DNA of 64,000 bases from Leptospira haakeii (GTDB lineage: Bacteria > Spirochaetota > Leptospiria > Leptospirales > Leptospiraceae). The DNA lies in the NCBI RefSeq assembly GCF_002812045.1, contig NZ_NPEG01000002.1:1-64000 (forward strand), written 5' to 3'. Position numbers and translations under genes: made by a program. Within the stretch, counting starts at the first letter, position 1; each line of letters begins with the position of its first letter. This document shows positions 37,358 to 45,412 of this stretch, in pieces. The notes below the pieces were generated by a model that made no database searches, was not told the DNA's origin, and saw only the letters and a list, made by a program, of their open reading frames with translations.

Positions 37358-39079
37358 CTATTCAATAATTTTTATCGAAACCGGGGTTATGTCGGGAGAA
37401 GGCTGCATAATCAGATATCCTTGGGAATATTCTATCCCCAGAGAGCGTACAACTTTCAGTTCCTCCGGAGTAGAAACGAATTCCGCGACTACTTTCGCTC
37501 CAATTCTATGCGCAAGTTCTGTGATTGCAGAAGTCAAAATGAATGCTGTCCGATTCCTTTCCAGAGACTGGATAAATTTTCCATCTATCTTGATGAAGTC
37601 GGGTTGGATCTCCAGTAATCTGGAAAAATTCGAGTGCTCTACTCCGAAATCGTCGATTGCAATTTTTGTTCCCAATTCTTTCAGCTCAGCGATCACTTTC
37701 AGTCTTTCCGGATTTCCGTGAAAACTTGCAGTTTCTAAAATTTCAAAAGTCACTCTGGAAGGATTAATCCCATAATGTTCCATCCGAGAAGCCGCCCATT
37801 TGGGGAAACTCGGACTTTCTAATTCTGTTTCCGACAGATTGATGGAAAATGAATAAGAAGAATCTGAAAATTTACGAAGTGCTTTTTCAAAAAGTATAGG
37901 ACTGATCCTTCTCAAAAGACCGGTGGACTTTGCCAGATACAAAAAGCTCGCAGGTGCATAAACTTTCCCGTCTTCCACGATCCTAGCAAGGCATTCGAAT
38001 TTTTCTACCTTACCGGTTTGGTTGTCCATGATCCCTTGGAAATATGGTACAACATTGCCGGAATGGATTGCCTGGTTCAGTCTTTTTCCAAGATCCATAT
38101 TAATCTTGTAAAGATCTTGGTCGTCCATCTTCTCAGAATAGGAATAAATACCTGATTCCGAGTCGAATTCAGGCTCTTGGCTTGCTTTGACGAGTGCAAG
38201 CCTTGCCTTATAATATAGATCTTTTTTTCCATTCGCAGTGGCTATGGTCGCATTGATCCGGAAGGAAATTCCGGAAGCCGTAAAATAATCGGAGCGAAGA
38301 AGGATCCGAAATGCGATCAAATGAGGTAAAAACTCCTCTTCCGACACTTTGGAGAGAATCGCTACCTCGTCCTCATACACATGGAAAATTTCACCATAGT
38401 TCCCAAGAATAGATTTCATCGAATCCAGGAACTTCTTCATTAAATCCTTATAGAGAGAAACTCCAAAATCTCTAGTGGTCAAAGAAGTAGATTCGATTCG
38501 TATTAATGCGAGAAGAGAATCTTCTTTTTCTTCTGCCGCGAGATCTAATCTTCTTCTTAAGGACTCCAAATTGGGAAGCCCCGAATCTCTATTATAAAGA
38601 AGTGCTTCTTCTAATTTTTTATTTAACTCGGAAAGGGAAAGATCTGATTCGTAAGAACGGACAGCTTCTTTCACTGTCATGAGTAGGTCGTTTGAGTCCC
38701 AGGGTTTGGAAAGATATCTGTATAAGTTCGCCTTATTCAAAGCATTTCCCACGGACTCTGCACTCGCCTGTCCAGTGAGCATGATCTTTCTGGTATTCGG
38801 ATTTGTTTCTTGGATTCGAATTAAGAACTCATCCCCTCTAATCCCAGGCATTACCTGGTCGCTTAATATTACAGGGATATGAATTCCTGCCTGGTTACAC
38901 TCTTCCACTATTTGGAGAGCGAGTTCGGCGCTGTCGGCCGCTTCTATTTGGTAACTTTTTCCGAAGGCGGACTTGAGTTGCTCCTTTAGTCCCCTCAGGA
39001 TGATCAGCTCGTCGTCTACGCATAAAATCACCGATCTTTTAGGCGATTCTTCTGATGATCCATTTTCTTGGTTTTTCAC
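37358..39079 (-). CDS. Response regulator with EAL c-di-GMP phosphodiesterase output
   Basis: A 573-residue protein: receiver (about residues 15-140, Asp74), a degenerate GGDEF-like domain (about 165-320, with YEDEV where GGDEF should be), and an EAL domain (about 335-565). The catalytic set of the EAL domain looks intact: Glu362 in ECLAR, Asn414, Glu446 in FEILE, Asp476-Asp477 in DDFG and Lys497. Loop motif AEFVST replaces the usual AEGVET. So it should hydrolyse c-di-GMP under phosphorylation control. The GTG start at 39079 has no strong ribosome site. It is divergent from the cyclase-peroxidase fusion across 89 bases. Confidence 0.9.
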   Translation of the reverse strand: MKNQENGSSEESPKRSVILCVDDELIILRGLKEQLKSAFGKSYQIEAADSAELALQIVEECNQAGIHIPVILSDQVMPGIRGDEFLIRIQETNPNTRKIMLTGQASAESVGNALNKANLYRYLSKPWDSNDLLMTVKEAVRSYESDLSLSELNKKLEEALLYNRDSGLPNLESLRRRLDLAAEEKEDSLLALIRIESTSLTTRDFGVSLYKDLMKKFLDSMKSILGNYGEIFHVYEDEVAILSKVSEEEFLPHLIAFRILLRSDYFTASGISFRINATIATANGKKDLYYKARLALVKASQEPEFDSESGIYSYSEKMDDQDLYKINMDLGKRLNQAIHSGNVVPYFQGIMDNQTGKVEKFECLARIVEDGKVYAPASFLYLAKSTGLLRRISPILFEKALRKFSDSSYSFSINLSETELESPSFPKWAASRMEHYGINPSRVTFEILETASFHGNPERLKVIAELKELGTKIAIDDFGVEHSNFSRLLEIQPDFIKIDGKFIQSLERNRTAFILTSAITELAHRIGAKVVAEFVSTPEELKVVRSLGIEYSQGYLIMQPSPDITPVSIKIIE

Positions 39080-39168
39080 GATAGGATACTCGTAGAACTT
39101 GGAATTAGACGCCGAAAAAAAGATTTTCCGGCCCGGACAAAAGAATATTTTTATTCTTAGAGAGCGTC

Positions 39169-40797
39169 ATGATAAAGATTATTTTTGAAAATGATAAGGA
39201 AGTATTCCTCGAGCCTTCCGAATTAAACAAGTCATTATTACAAATTTCACTGGATGCAGGCATCCCTCATATACACGCATGTGGAGGTAACGCACGTTGT
39301 TCTACTTGTAGGGTATTGATCCAAGAAGGAGATGAATATCTTCTTGCCCGCAACGAAAAAGAAACGGTGTTAGCTCAAAAGAAGGGATTCCCGGATAACG
39401 TAAGACTCGCCTGTCAAACGAAAACCACAGGTGATATCGTACTCAGAAGATTAGTTATAGATGAAGCGGATAAGGCTCTTGCTTCTACATTCTCAGATCT
39501 GATCTCCGGGATAGAAAAACCTGTTGCGATCTTATTTAGTGATATTAGAGGTTTTACAAGTTTTTCGGAAAGCCATCTACCTTATGATGTGATCCATATT
39601 CTGAATCGTTACTTTTATAGGATGGGAGATAAGGTCCTAAAGTATGGTGGGATTATTGATAAGTATATAGGTGATGGGCTCATGGCGATCTTCGGTTTAG
39701 AAGACCCTGATCCGGTCCGTGCAAATCTAAATGCGATCCGCTCAGCATTGGAAATGAGATCAGAATTAGAAAGTTTGAATACGTATCTCCAAAATCATTT
39801 GGGTTCCGAATTCGAAATAGGCATCGGTATCAATTACGGAACTGCGATCCTAGGAAAATTAGGTCACCCATTGAGTATGTCTTTCACTGCGATTGGAGAC
39901 ACTGTCAACTCTGCAAGCAGGATAGAAACAACCACTAAGAAGGCTGGAGCAAAGATCTTAATCTCCCAAAAGGTTTATGAATCCGTAAAGGACAGAGTTC
40001 AGAAGGGAAGAAGTTTCGAAACAAAACTGAAAGGCAAAACAGGAAACTATAGAGTCCACGAAGTATTAGGAACCAAAAATAATTGTGAAGGAAGTACCTG
40101 GCAAGAAACAGGATATAGGATCTGGGATAAGATCGATCCTACGGAGGTCGGAGCCTGGCTTCGTATGGTATTTCACGCCTCTTCTATCTTCTCCGCTGAT
40201 GGAGAATGGTTAGGTCTCGATGGCTCGATCCGTTTTCCTACGATCTTAAACGATGAGAATAATCGTGGAGTCGCAAAACAAATTGAAGCGATCATTCATT
40301 TAAGGGAAGAAATGGAAAAAGAAGGAAGAGTTGGAATTCCTTCTCTTGCGGATATGATCGCTCTTTCTGGAGCACTCGCGCTCCAAAAAGCAGGAGGACC
40401 TCAGGTCCATATTCTAACAGGCAGAAAGGATTCGAGTTATCCAAACGGAAGAATGCTTATGCCTGTGGATAGTCCGGACGTAAAGGATTCTTTGGATTAT
40501 TTTTCTATGATGGGATTTTCCACAAGAGATACGGTTCTATTAATGGGAGTCCATACATTGGGTTGGCATTCCAAGGGTTCTTTTACGGAGACTCCGAATA
40601 TATTCAATAATCATTATTTTAGGGATCTACTTTTAGATGGCGGAGTCAGAATGCTCGCAACAGACAGGGCACTACTCGGCTCTGAAGAGACCAAAAGAAT
40701 GGTGACTGAATACGCGCTCAACGAGTCCTTATTTTTCAAAGACTTCCAAGGACTTTACCAAAGATTGGTAGAACAAAAACGATTGGAAGAATCCTGA
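39169..40797 (+). CDS. 2Fe-2S ferredoxin - class III cyclase - haem peroxidase fusion
   Basis: A 542-residue, three-domain protein. Residues 1-95: plant-type 2Fe-2S ferredoxin, Cys38, Cys44, Cys47 and Cys82 (CX5CX2C...C). Residues 115-300: class III nucleotide cyclase with metal Asp125 and Asp169, Lys165, and transition-state Asn247/Arg251 (GDTVNSASR); the Lys points to ATP. Residues about 315-535: class I (ascorbate/cytochrome c type) haem peroxidase, with distal Arg332 and His336 (LRMVFH), the GGPQVHILTGRKD loop and proximal His462 (VHTLG). Where peroxidases have Asp next to the proximal His (FDN), this protein has Asn480 (FNN). Ferredoxin-cyclase fusions are known; the peroxidase addition is unusual to my knowledge. 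Redox or peroxide control of cAMP is the likely theme. Confidence 0.85.
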   Translation: MIKIIFENDKEVFLEPSELNKSLLQISLDAGIPHIHACGGNARCSTCRVLIQEGDEYLLARNEKETVLAQKKGFPDNVRLACQTKTTGDIVLRRLVIDEADKALASTFSDLISGIEKPVAILFSDIRGFTSFSESHLPYDVIHILNRYFYRMGDKVLKYGGIIDKYIGDGLMAIFGLEDPDPVRANLNAIRSALEMRSELESLNTYLQNHLGSEFEIGIGINYGTAILGKLGHPLSMSFTAIGDTVNSASRIETTTKKAGAKILISQKVYESVKDRVQKGRSFETKLKGKTGNYRVHEVLGTKNNCEGSTWQETGYRIWDKIDPTEVGAWLRMVFHASSIFSADGEWLGLDGSIRFPTILNDENNRGVAKQIEAIIHLREEMEKEGRVGIPSLADMIALSGALALQKAGGPQVHILTGRKDSSYPNGRMLMPVDSPDVKDSLDYFSMMGFSTRDTVLLMGVHTLGWHSKGSFTETPNIFNNHYFRDLLLDGGVRMLATDRALLGSEETKRMVTEYALNESLFFKDFQGLYQRLVEQKRLEES

Positions 40798-40819
40798 CTC
40801 CGTTTTTTTCTGGAATTAG

Positions 40820-41917
40820 ATGCGATTCCAACCCGCTTTAGACAAGATCCCGGCTTACGAGGCCGGCAAACCGATTGAACTAGTTGTACGTGAATACGGA
40901 ATTTCTCCGGAGAAAGTTCTCAAACTTGCCTCCAATGAGAATCCTTATGGTGTATCTCCCAAGGTTTCCGAGGTCATTAAAGAAGCGGTCTATAAGATGC
41001 CTTTATATCCCGATGACTCCTATAAGGCATTAAAAGATGCACTTGCAAATGCACATGAAGTAGATGCAAAAAACGTAATACAAGGGAACGGTAGTGACCA
41101 GATATTCGATTTTGCAACAAGATCTGTTCTAAATTCAGGAGATCGGATCCTCCAAAACGGCAAAACATTCTCTATGTATTCTATTTACGCCGGACAATGT
41201 GGGGCGGAAACAATCCAAACCAGTTCCGAACTTCATGATCTGGACCAATTTTTAGATCTGTATAAAAAACATTCCCCTAAGATCATATTCATCTGCACTC
41301 CTTGTAATCCGATCGGAGACGCTTTGGATCAGTCCGACCTATACACTTTTCTCCAAAAAATTTCCCCCGATACAATGGTGGTTTTGGATGCGGCTTATAT
41401 GGAGTTCGGAAAAACCAGGGATCCTAAAAAAGAAGTCAAAGCAGCTGATGTAATTTCAAAATTCCCGAATGTATTATATACAAATACATTCTCCAAAATT
41501 TACGGATTAGGTGGAATGAGAATCGGATATGGAATCGCTTCCGAAGAAATGATCCGCGCATTCTACAAATTGAGACCTCCATTCAATGTTTCTCAACTTT
41601 CTCAATTAGCTGCTGCAACCGCATTAGCCGATAGAGAATTTGTGGAGAATTATCTCAAATCAAACTTAAAAGAAATGATCCGTTACGAAGAATTCGCAAA
41701 GAAGAAGGGACTTTTTTACTTCGAATCCTATGCAAACTTTATCACGATCAAATTGGACCAAGCAAAATTGGATTCCACCCAAACCTTCGAGACATTGCTG
41801 AAGGAAGGGATTATATTAAGAAATCTGAAAAGTTACGGATTGAATGCTTTGAGAATCACAATAGGAAGGCCGGAACAGAACGACCGAGTGTTAGAAAGAC
41901 TTTCGGAACTTCTATAG
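40820..41917 (+). CDS. hisC: Histidinol-phosphate aminotransferase
   Basis: A 365-residue PLP-dependent aminotransferase of histidine biosynthesis, converting imidazole acetol-phosphate to histidinol-phosphate. Landmarks: KLASNENPYG near residues 37-46, the QGNGSDQIF loop, NPIGD, DAAYMEFG and NTFSKIYGLGGMRIGYG with the PLP Lys. The start ATG lies 22 bases after the fusion protein stop with a CTGGA sequence upstream. A start here removes nothing from the family. No other his genes are near, so it may be expressed with the fusion gene. Confidence 0.92.
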   Translation: MRFQPALDKIPAYEAGKPIELVVREYGISPEKVLKLASNENPYGVSPKVSEVIKEAVYKMPLYPDDSYKALKDALANAHEVDAKNVIQGNGSDQIFDFATRSVLNSGDRILQNGKTFSMYSIYAGQCGAETIQTSSELHDLDQFLDLYKKHSPKIIFICTPCNPIGDALDQSDLYTFLQKISPDTMVVLDAAYMEFGKTRDPKKEVKAADVISKFPNVLYTNTFSKIYGLGGMRIGYGIASEEMIRAFYKLRPPFNVSQLSQLAAATALADREFVENYLKSNLKEMIRYEEFAKKKGLFYFESYANFITIKLDQAKLDSTQTFETLLKEGIILRNLKSYGLNALRITIGRPEQNDRVLERLSELL

Positions 41918-41925
41918 TTGCGCGT

Positions 41926-42096
41926 CTATTTTTCGTATAGATCTGGTCTTAGTCGGACCACTTTTTCGTCTCTGCTTTCTGCCTTTTTAGTGGAGAAATT
42001 TACAGCTTCCGAACGAGCAAATTCCTTTCTGACTTGGATCGGTCCAGCGGATTGAAATTGGCTTTTTTCGTTTTTCTCTTTTTCGGATCGAAACAT
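41926..42096 (-). CDS. Small basic/charged hypothetical protein
   Basis: A 56-residue Lys/Glu/Arg-rich protein, likely disordered, with no recognised family. It is supported as a gene by a strong GGAGG ribosome site (complement of 42103-42107) seven bases before the ATG at 42096. The frame is open to 42144, but that earlier ATG lacks such a site. It converges with hisC, 8 bases apart. Confidence 0.55.
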   Translation of the reverse strand: MFRSEKEKNEKSQFQSAGPIQVRKEFARSEAVNFSTKKAESRDEKVVRLRPDLYEK

Positions 42097-42149
42097 TCGA
42101 AACCTCCTTTTTTCGTCTTGATGGGTAAGACCCGCAGTTTCCATATTTA

Positions 42150-42164
42150 GTTTCGTCTCGAAAC
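42150..42164. promoter_or_regulatory. TTTCG/CGAAA inverted repeat near the small basic gene
   Basis: GTTTCG (42150-42155) and CGAAAC (42159-42164) flank TCT. A second copy, TTTCG-GAT-CGAAA (42081-42093), overlaps the start of the small gene. Two similarly spaced palindromes at a start site suggest an operator, but no regulator is known. Confidence 0.35.
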
Positions 42165-42338
42165 AGCGATTTCCTTACCGTATTATGTCAAAATTTTCTA
42201 GTTCTTTACTAACTTACTCCCTATCTACAACAAGTGAATGACTAGAATATTACAGAAAGATATTTCTTTTAAAGCGAAGGTAGGAACTCCTTTCCGAAAG
42301 CCCCCCGAGGGAAATTTCGAAAAGAAGTCTAGATTTGA

Positions 42339-42785
42339 TTAAGCTGCAACAGAAGATCCAGATTTTTGGGACAATACACCTACTCCGGATAAAGTATCCT
42401 TCACAGGGCAGATCCTTTCTATATGAGCAAGTAGTGAATCCACATTCTCTTTAGGAGAATCTGTTTGGATATCTACTCTGTATCGGATTTGCGAAAACCC
42501 AGGACGAACTGGCGCAATTTCTTGGAACCCGTCCAAATCCAGATCTCCTTCCACAAATACATGGAAATCCTTTAATTCTACCTTATGGGCTGGAGCGTAA
42601 AGAGAAACCAAAACTCCGACACAACTTGCTAGTCCACCTAACACGAGTTCTACTGGATTTGGTCCTTGGTCCGTGCCACCTAAAATTTCAGGTTCGTCCA
42701 CTACCCATTTATGATTCCTGGATTGTAGGTTTAATTTCAAACCTCCTGCCCAAGAAGCCTTACTTTCGAATACAGTATTTGCCAT
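42339..42785 (-). CDS. OsmC/Ohr family peroxidase-like protein
   Basis: A 148-residue OsmC-fold protein. The two family cysteines are present: Cys55 (GLASCVGV) and Cys126 (ERICPVKD). OsmC proteins reduce organic hydroperoxides with a Cys-based mechanism. A GGAGG ribosome site precedes the ATG at 42785. It stands alone; the 242-base gap up to the small gene holds palindromes at 42150-42164 and 42282-42291. Confidence 0.9.
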   Translation of the reverse strand: MANTVFESKASWAGGLKLNLQSRNHKWVVDEPEILGGTDQGPNPVELVLGGLASCVGVLVSLYAPAHKVELKDFHVFVEGDLDLDGFQEIAPVRPGFSQIRYRVDIQTDSPKENVDSLLAHIERICPVKDTLSGVGVLSQKSGSSVAA

Positions 42786-42912
42786 ATCTTCCTCCCGAAG
42801 TTAAAATCATTCGGGACTTTGGCTTTTAGATGGGAAGAACTTAATATGCTATTACGGATATTTTAGACGCTTTATTGAACAAAGAAATGGACCCTTGCCC
42901 AATCACTTAGTC

Positions 42913-43422
42913 TTACATTTTTTCGCCAGGCAATTCACTGGCTTGTTTGATCCAGGAAGAAAGTTGGGCTTCGTCTATTTTATCGTTCTCTTTGATATCC
43001 AAGTAGCGAACTTCCTTCTGTTTGGATTCACCTGGAGGAAGTGGTTTCAAATGGCTTCCTCTAAAGAAGGCAATCTTAACGTATTTATTAAAAACATGAA
43101 TCCCAAGAAACCAACCATCTCCTTCTATCCCATATAAAGGAGAGTTCCATTTTACCGCCTTGTATACATAAGGAACAGTGCGGACTATAATTTCGTCCAG
43201 CTTACGCCCAATTTCTTTTTTCCAACCGGGCATTGCGGAGATATATTCTTGGACCGGGCCGTCACCATACCCTTTTGTGATTTGGGGATTACCTCCCGAA
43301 AGTAAGACCGGCGCTTTTTTCTTAATTACGGACTTCTTTGCAGGCAGCTTGCTAGTCTTAGATGATTTTTTAACCGCAGGTTTAACTTTTACCTTCTTTG
43401 CTGATACCTTCTTCTTAATCAT
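42913..43422 (-). CDS. DUF1801 (YdhG-like) domain protein
   Basis: A 169-residue protein. Residues 1-45 are a Lys/Ala/Val-rich tail of the histone-H1 sort, likely disordered or nucleic-acid binding. Residues about 60-165 form a DUF1801 domain (SAMPGWKKEIGRKLDEII, then WNSPLYGIEGDGWFLGI). The family is common next to YdeI and ArsR-SRPBCC genes; its function is unknown. It overlaps the preceding YdeI-like gene by 8 bases and ends the operon. Confidence 0.8.
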   Translation of the reverse strand: MIKKKVSAKKVKVKPAVKKSSKTSKLPAKKSVIKKKAPVLLSGGNPQITKGYGDGPVQEYISAMPGWKKEIGRKLDEIIVRTVPYVYKAVKWNSPLYGIEGDGWFLGIHVFNKYVKIAFFRGSHLKPLPPGESKQKEVRYLDIKENDKIDEAQLSSWIKQASELPGEKM

Positions 43423-43993
43423 CTAATCCCTTTCCTTTCAGAATATGGGGGATATATTTTTTAATCCTCTCTTCTCTGGTCTTAGATTGTTTTGCGGAGG
43501 AAAAATGAAGAAGATAACCTCTTTGCCTTCCTGGAGTTAATGAGTCGAAAGCGGATTTTAAGTTGGGAGATTCTTCTAACTTGCTTAGGAATTCCTCAGG
43601 CATATCAAACTCTTTTGTCTTTTTGAAATTTACTTTTAGGCCTGACTTCTCTACTTCTATCGCATTTTTGATATAAGATTTCAAAGCAGTTTTTAGCTTA
43701 TCGATTTCTTTCAGATTTGTAAATCGAATCTGGCGAGCGGACTGCACGTTCTTGGTTTGTTGGATTAAAATTCCTTTTGGATCTTTTAATAGTGCGCCTT
43801 TGAAAAACAAAAATGCACAATATTCTTTGAATCCATGTATCAAAACTATATTATTGTCTTGAGTTGTATAACAAGGCTGACCCCATTTTAATTCTTCGGT
43901 AAGTCCGGAAGCTAAAGCGATCTTACGTAAAGCCTCGTATTCTTTCTTCCATTGTTTAGCCTTATTAAAAAAGAAATCAACCTTAGGATTCAT
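43415..43993 (-). CDS. YdeI/OmpD-associated family protein
   Basis: A 192-residue soluble protein with two parts. The N-terminal 110 residues form a DUF1801-like fold (ELKWGQPCYTTQDNNIVLIH). The C-terminal part has the YdeI signature (FDMPEEFLSKLEESPNLKSAFDSLTPGRQRGYLLHFSSAK). No catalytic role is established. It lies 7 bases from the DoxX gene stop and 8 bases into the next gene, inside the ArsR operon. Confidence 0.85.
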   Translation of the reverse strand: MNPKVDFFFNKAKQWKKEYEALRKIALASGLTEELKWGQPCYTTQDNNIVLIHGFKEYCAFLFFKGALLKDPKGILIQQTKNVQSARQIRFTNLKEIDKLKTALKSYIKNAIEVEKSGLKVNFKKTKEFDMPEEFLSKLEESPNLKSAFDSLTPGRQRGYLLHFSSAKQSKTREERIKKYIPHILKGKGLDD

Positions 43994-44000
43994 TGATGGA

Positions 44001-44369
44001 TCACCCTTGCAATTTTCTATCAGCGGGTCTGAAATACCAGGATACTACCGTGAGCACCAGCAATAATACAGGTCCAAAATATTCTTTTGCACCATCTCCC
44101 GCCGCAAAATGAGAGAACACTGCTCCAGACATTGTAAAGAAAAATCCAGCATAAGCCCATTCCTTTACTAAAGGATATTTAGGAACAAGCACTGCGATCA
44201 CTCCTAACAATTTCCAAACGCCTAATATGATCATCAAATAAGCAGGATAACCTAAATGAGCAAACATATCTGCTTCTTCTTTCATTTGGATCGCCTGAAC
44301 GATCCCAGTTGATACCATTCCCAAAGAAAGCCAAGCAGTAGCGATCCAGTATATAATCTTATTTCTCAT
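44001..44369 (-). CDS. DoxX family membrane protein
   Basis: A 122-residue protein with four membrane helices (about residues 7-27, 40-60, 70-88, 93-112), as in DoxX/DoxD-like proteins. The helices and the short loop GVWKLLGVIAVLVP match the DoxX-like subfamily commonly beside SRPBCC genes. Small-molecule redox or transport roles have been suggested for the family, none proven. It is in the middle of the ArsR operon. Confidence 0.82.
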   Translation of the reverse strand: MRNKIIYWIATAWLSLGMVSTGIVQAIQMKEEADMFAHLGYPAYLMIILGVWKLLGVIAVLVPKYPLVKEWAYAGFFFTMSGAVFSHFAAGDGAKEYFGPVLLLVLTVVSWYFRPADRKLQG

Positions 44370-44379
44370 GTTTAATATC

Positions 44380-44844
44380 CTATTTTAATTTATTTGCGAC
44401 TTCTTGTAATCTATTATGAGCCATATTGATACCTTGGGCAAAAGGCAGCTTTAATAGTTGGTCTCTAAGTGAGACAGACTTGAATACTATGTGCATAGTA
44501 AGTTTACTTTTCTCTTCGCCAAGGGATTCGAATTCTAAGAACTCAAGCTGGGGTGGAAAAGTGGAATTTTCCATTTCGAAAGTGCGGGTGATCTTTTGGT
44601 CCGGAACAAATTCATGGATAACGCCGTTAAATCCGTGTTTGTTTCCGTGAGGATCCGTGGTTTCATATTGAAAGCTGCCGTGCTTCTTACCTTCTAACTT
44701 TAATACTTTGGTTCCCATCCATTCTTCTACAATCTCCGGCTCTATATGCGCCTTAAAAAGTAGATCCAAGGGAAGATCAAATTCCCTGATGATCAGCAAT
44801 TCTTGTTTGCCATCTTCTGCATCAATTTTGGTTTTTCTTTCCAT
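44380..44844 (-). CDS. SRPBCC / AHSA1-type START-like protein
   Basis: A 154-residue helix-grip protein. The family start LIIREFDLPLDLLFKAHIEPE and the EFLEFESLGEEKSKLTMHIVF strand are typical of the AHSA1 group. Such proteins bind small hydrophobic ligands. It starts 3 bases after the ArsR gene stop, a conserved gene pair in many bacteria. Confidence 0.87.
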   Translation of the reverse strand: MERKTKIDAEDGKQELLIIREFDLPLDLLFKAHIEPEIVEEWMGTKVLKLEGKKHGSFQYETTDPHGNKHGFNGVIHEFVPDQKITRTFEMENSTFPPQLEFLEFESLGEEKSKLTMHIVFKSVSLRDQLLKLPFAQGINMAHNRLQEVANKLK

Positions 44845-44847
44845 ATT

Positions 44848-45171
44848 CTATTTTCTTGATCTGTATTTTTTCATTACGGATTCCAGCTTATTGAAACGAT
44901 CGTCCCACATATTACGGAATGGTTCTATAAAATCGGCAATTTCTTTCATTTTATTCGGATTCAGTTGGTAATAGACTTCTCTGCCGTTTTGCTCTTGTTT
45001 TAACAATTCACACTCGGTGAGTATCTGCAAATGTTTAGAAACAGTGGGCCTGGCAGTATCAAAATTAGAAGCGATAGCTCCCGCAGTCATTGCCTGAGAG
45101 GCCACCAACAGTAGTATAGCCCGTCGAGTGGGATCTGCGATTGCCTGGAATACGTCCCTTCTTAGATTCAT
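44848..45171 (-). CDS. ArsR-family transcriptional regulator
   Basis: A 107-residue winged-helix repressor. The recognition helix is [19 protein letters not shown] (about 38-56), followed by the wing ([14 protein letters not shown]). The metal-binding Cys pair of classical ArsR is absent; the SRPBCC-linked subgroup typically lacks it, so it does not sense arsenite. It leads the five-gene operon (ArsR, SRPBCC, DoxX, YdeI, DUF1801). Two repeats just upstream are likely operator copies, implying autoregulation. Confidence 0.9.
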   Translation of the reverse strand: MNLRRDVFQAIADPTRRAILLLVASQAMTAGAIASNFDTARPTVSKHLQILTECELLKQEQNGREVYYQLNPNKMKEIADFIEPFRNMWDDRFNKLESVMKKYRSRK

Positions 45172-45173
45172 TA

Positions 45174-45217
45174 TGTAGCCACTTAGCTACAAATTAAAAT
45201 GTAGCCACTTAACTACG
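45174..45217 (-). promoter_or_regulatory. Two operator-like repeats and promoter of the ArsR operon
   Basis: TGTAGCCACTTAGCTACA (45174-45191) and TGTAGCCACTTAACTACG (45200-45217) are near-identical imperfect palindromes 26 bases apart. The first ends 2 bases before the start codon. On the minus strand, TTGCGT and TAATTT sit about 18 bases apart around the outer copy, so it would lie in the promoter spacer. Confidence 0.65.
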
Positions 45218-45255
45218 CAACAAATATTTGAAATTTTTTCACAAAGAGATACTGA

Positions 45256-45271
45256 TGTTGGAATTCCTACA
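45256..45271. repeat. Near-palindromic 16-mer, copy 1
   Basis: TGTTGGAATTCCTACA is a palindrome apart from one mismatched pair. A related motif occurs at 45388-45403. Confidence 0.5.
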
Positions 45272-45300
45272 TGGATTTTAAGAATAGGATTTGGTTGACG

Positions 45301-45376
45301 GAGCGAGGATCTTGTGATATGCGAAATGCGGTCTCCCACGGGCCACTCCCCCCTTCCCAATGCAGGGCGGGGGCGA
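45301..45376. repeat. GC-rich noncoding block
   Basis: A C/G-rich stretch between the two 16-mer palindromes stands out from the AT-rich flanks. It includes runs of C and G that can pair (CCCCCC with GGGGG). No gene is supported; it may be part of the same dispersed element. Confidence 0.35.
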
Positions 45377-45387
45377 TCTTCATTTCA

Positions 45388-45403
45388 AGTAGGAGTTCCT
45401 ACA
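45388..45403. repeat. Near-palindromic 16-mer, copy 2
   Basis: AGTAGGAGTTCCTACA, a near-palindrome with TGTAGGA/TCCTACA arms, lies 10 bases from the rarA stop and could act in its transcript end. Confidence 0.5.
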
Positions 45404-45412
45404 TAGAATTAT

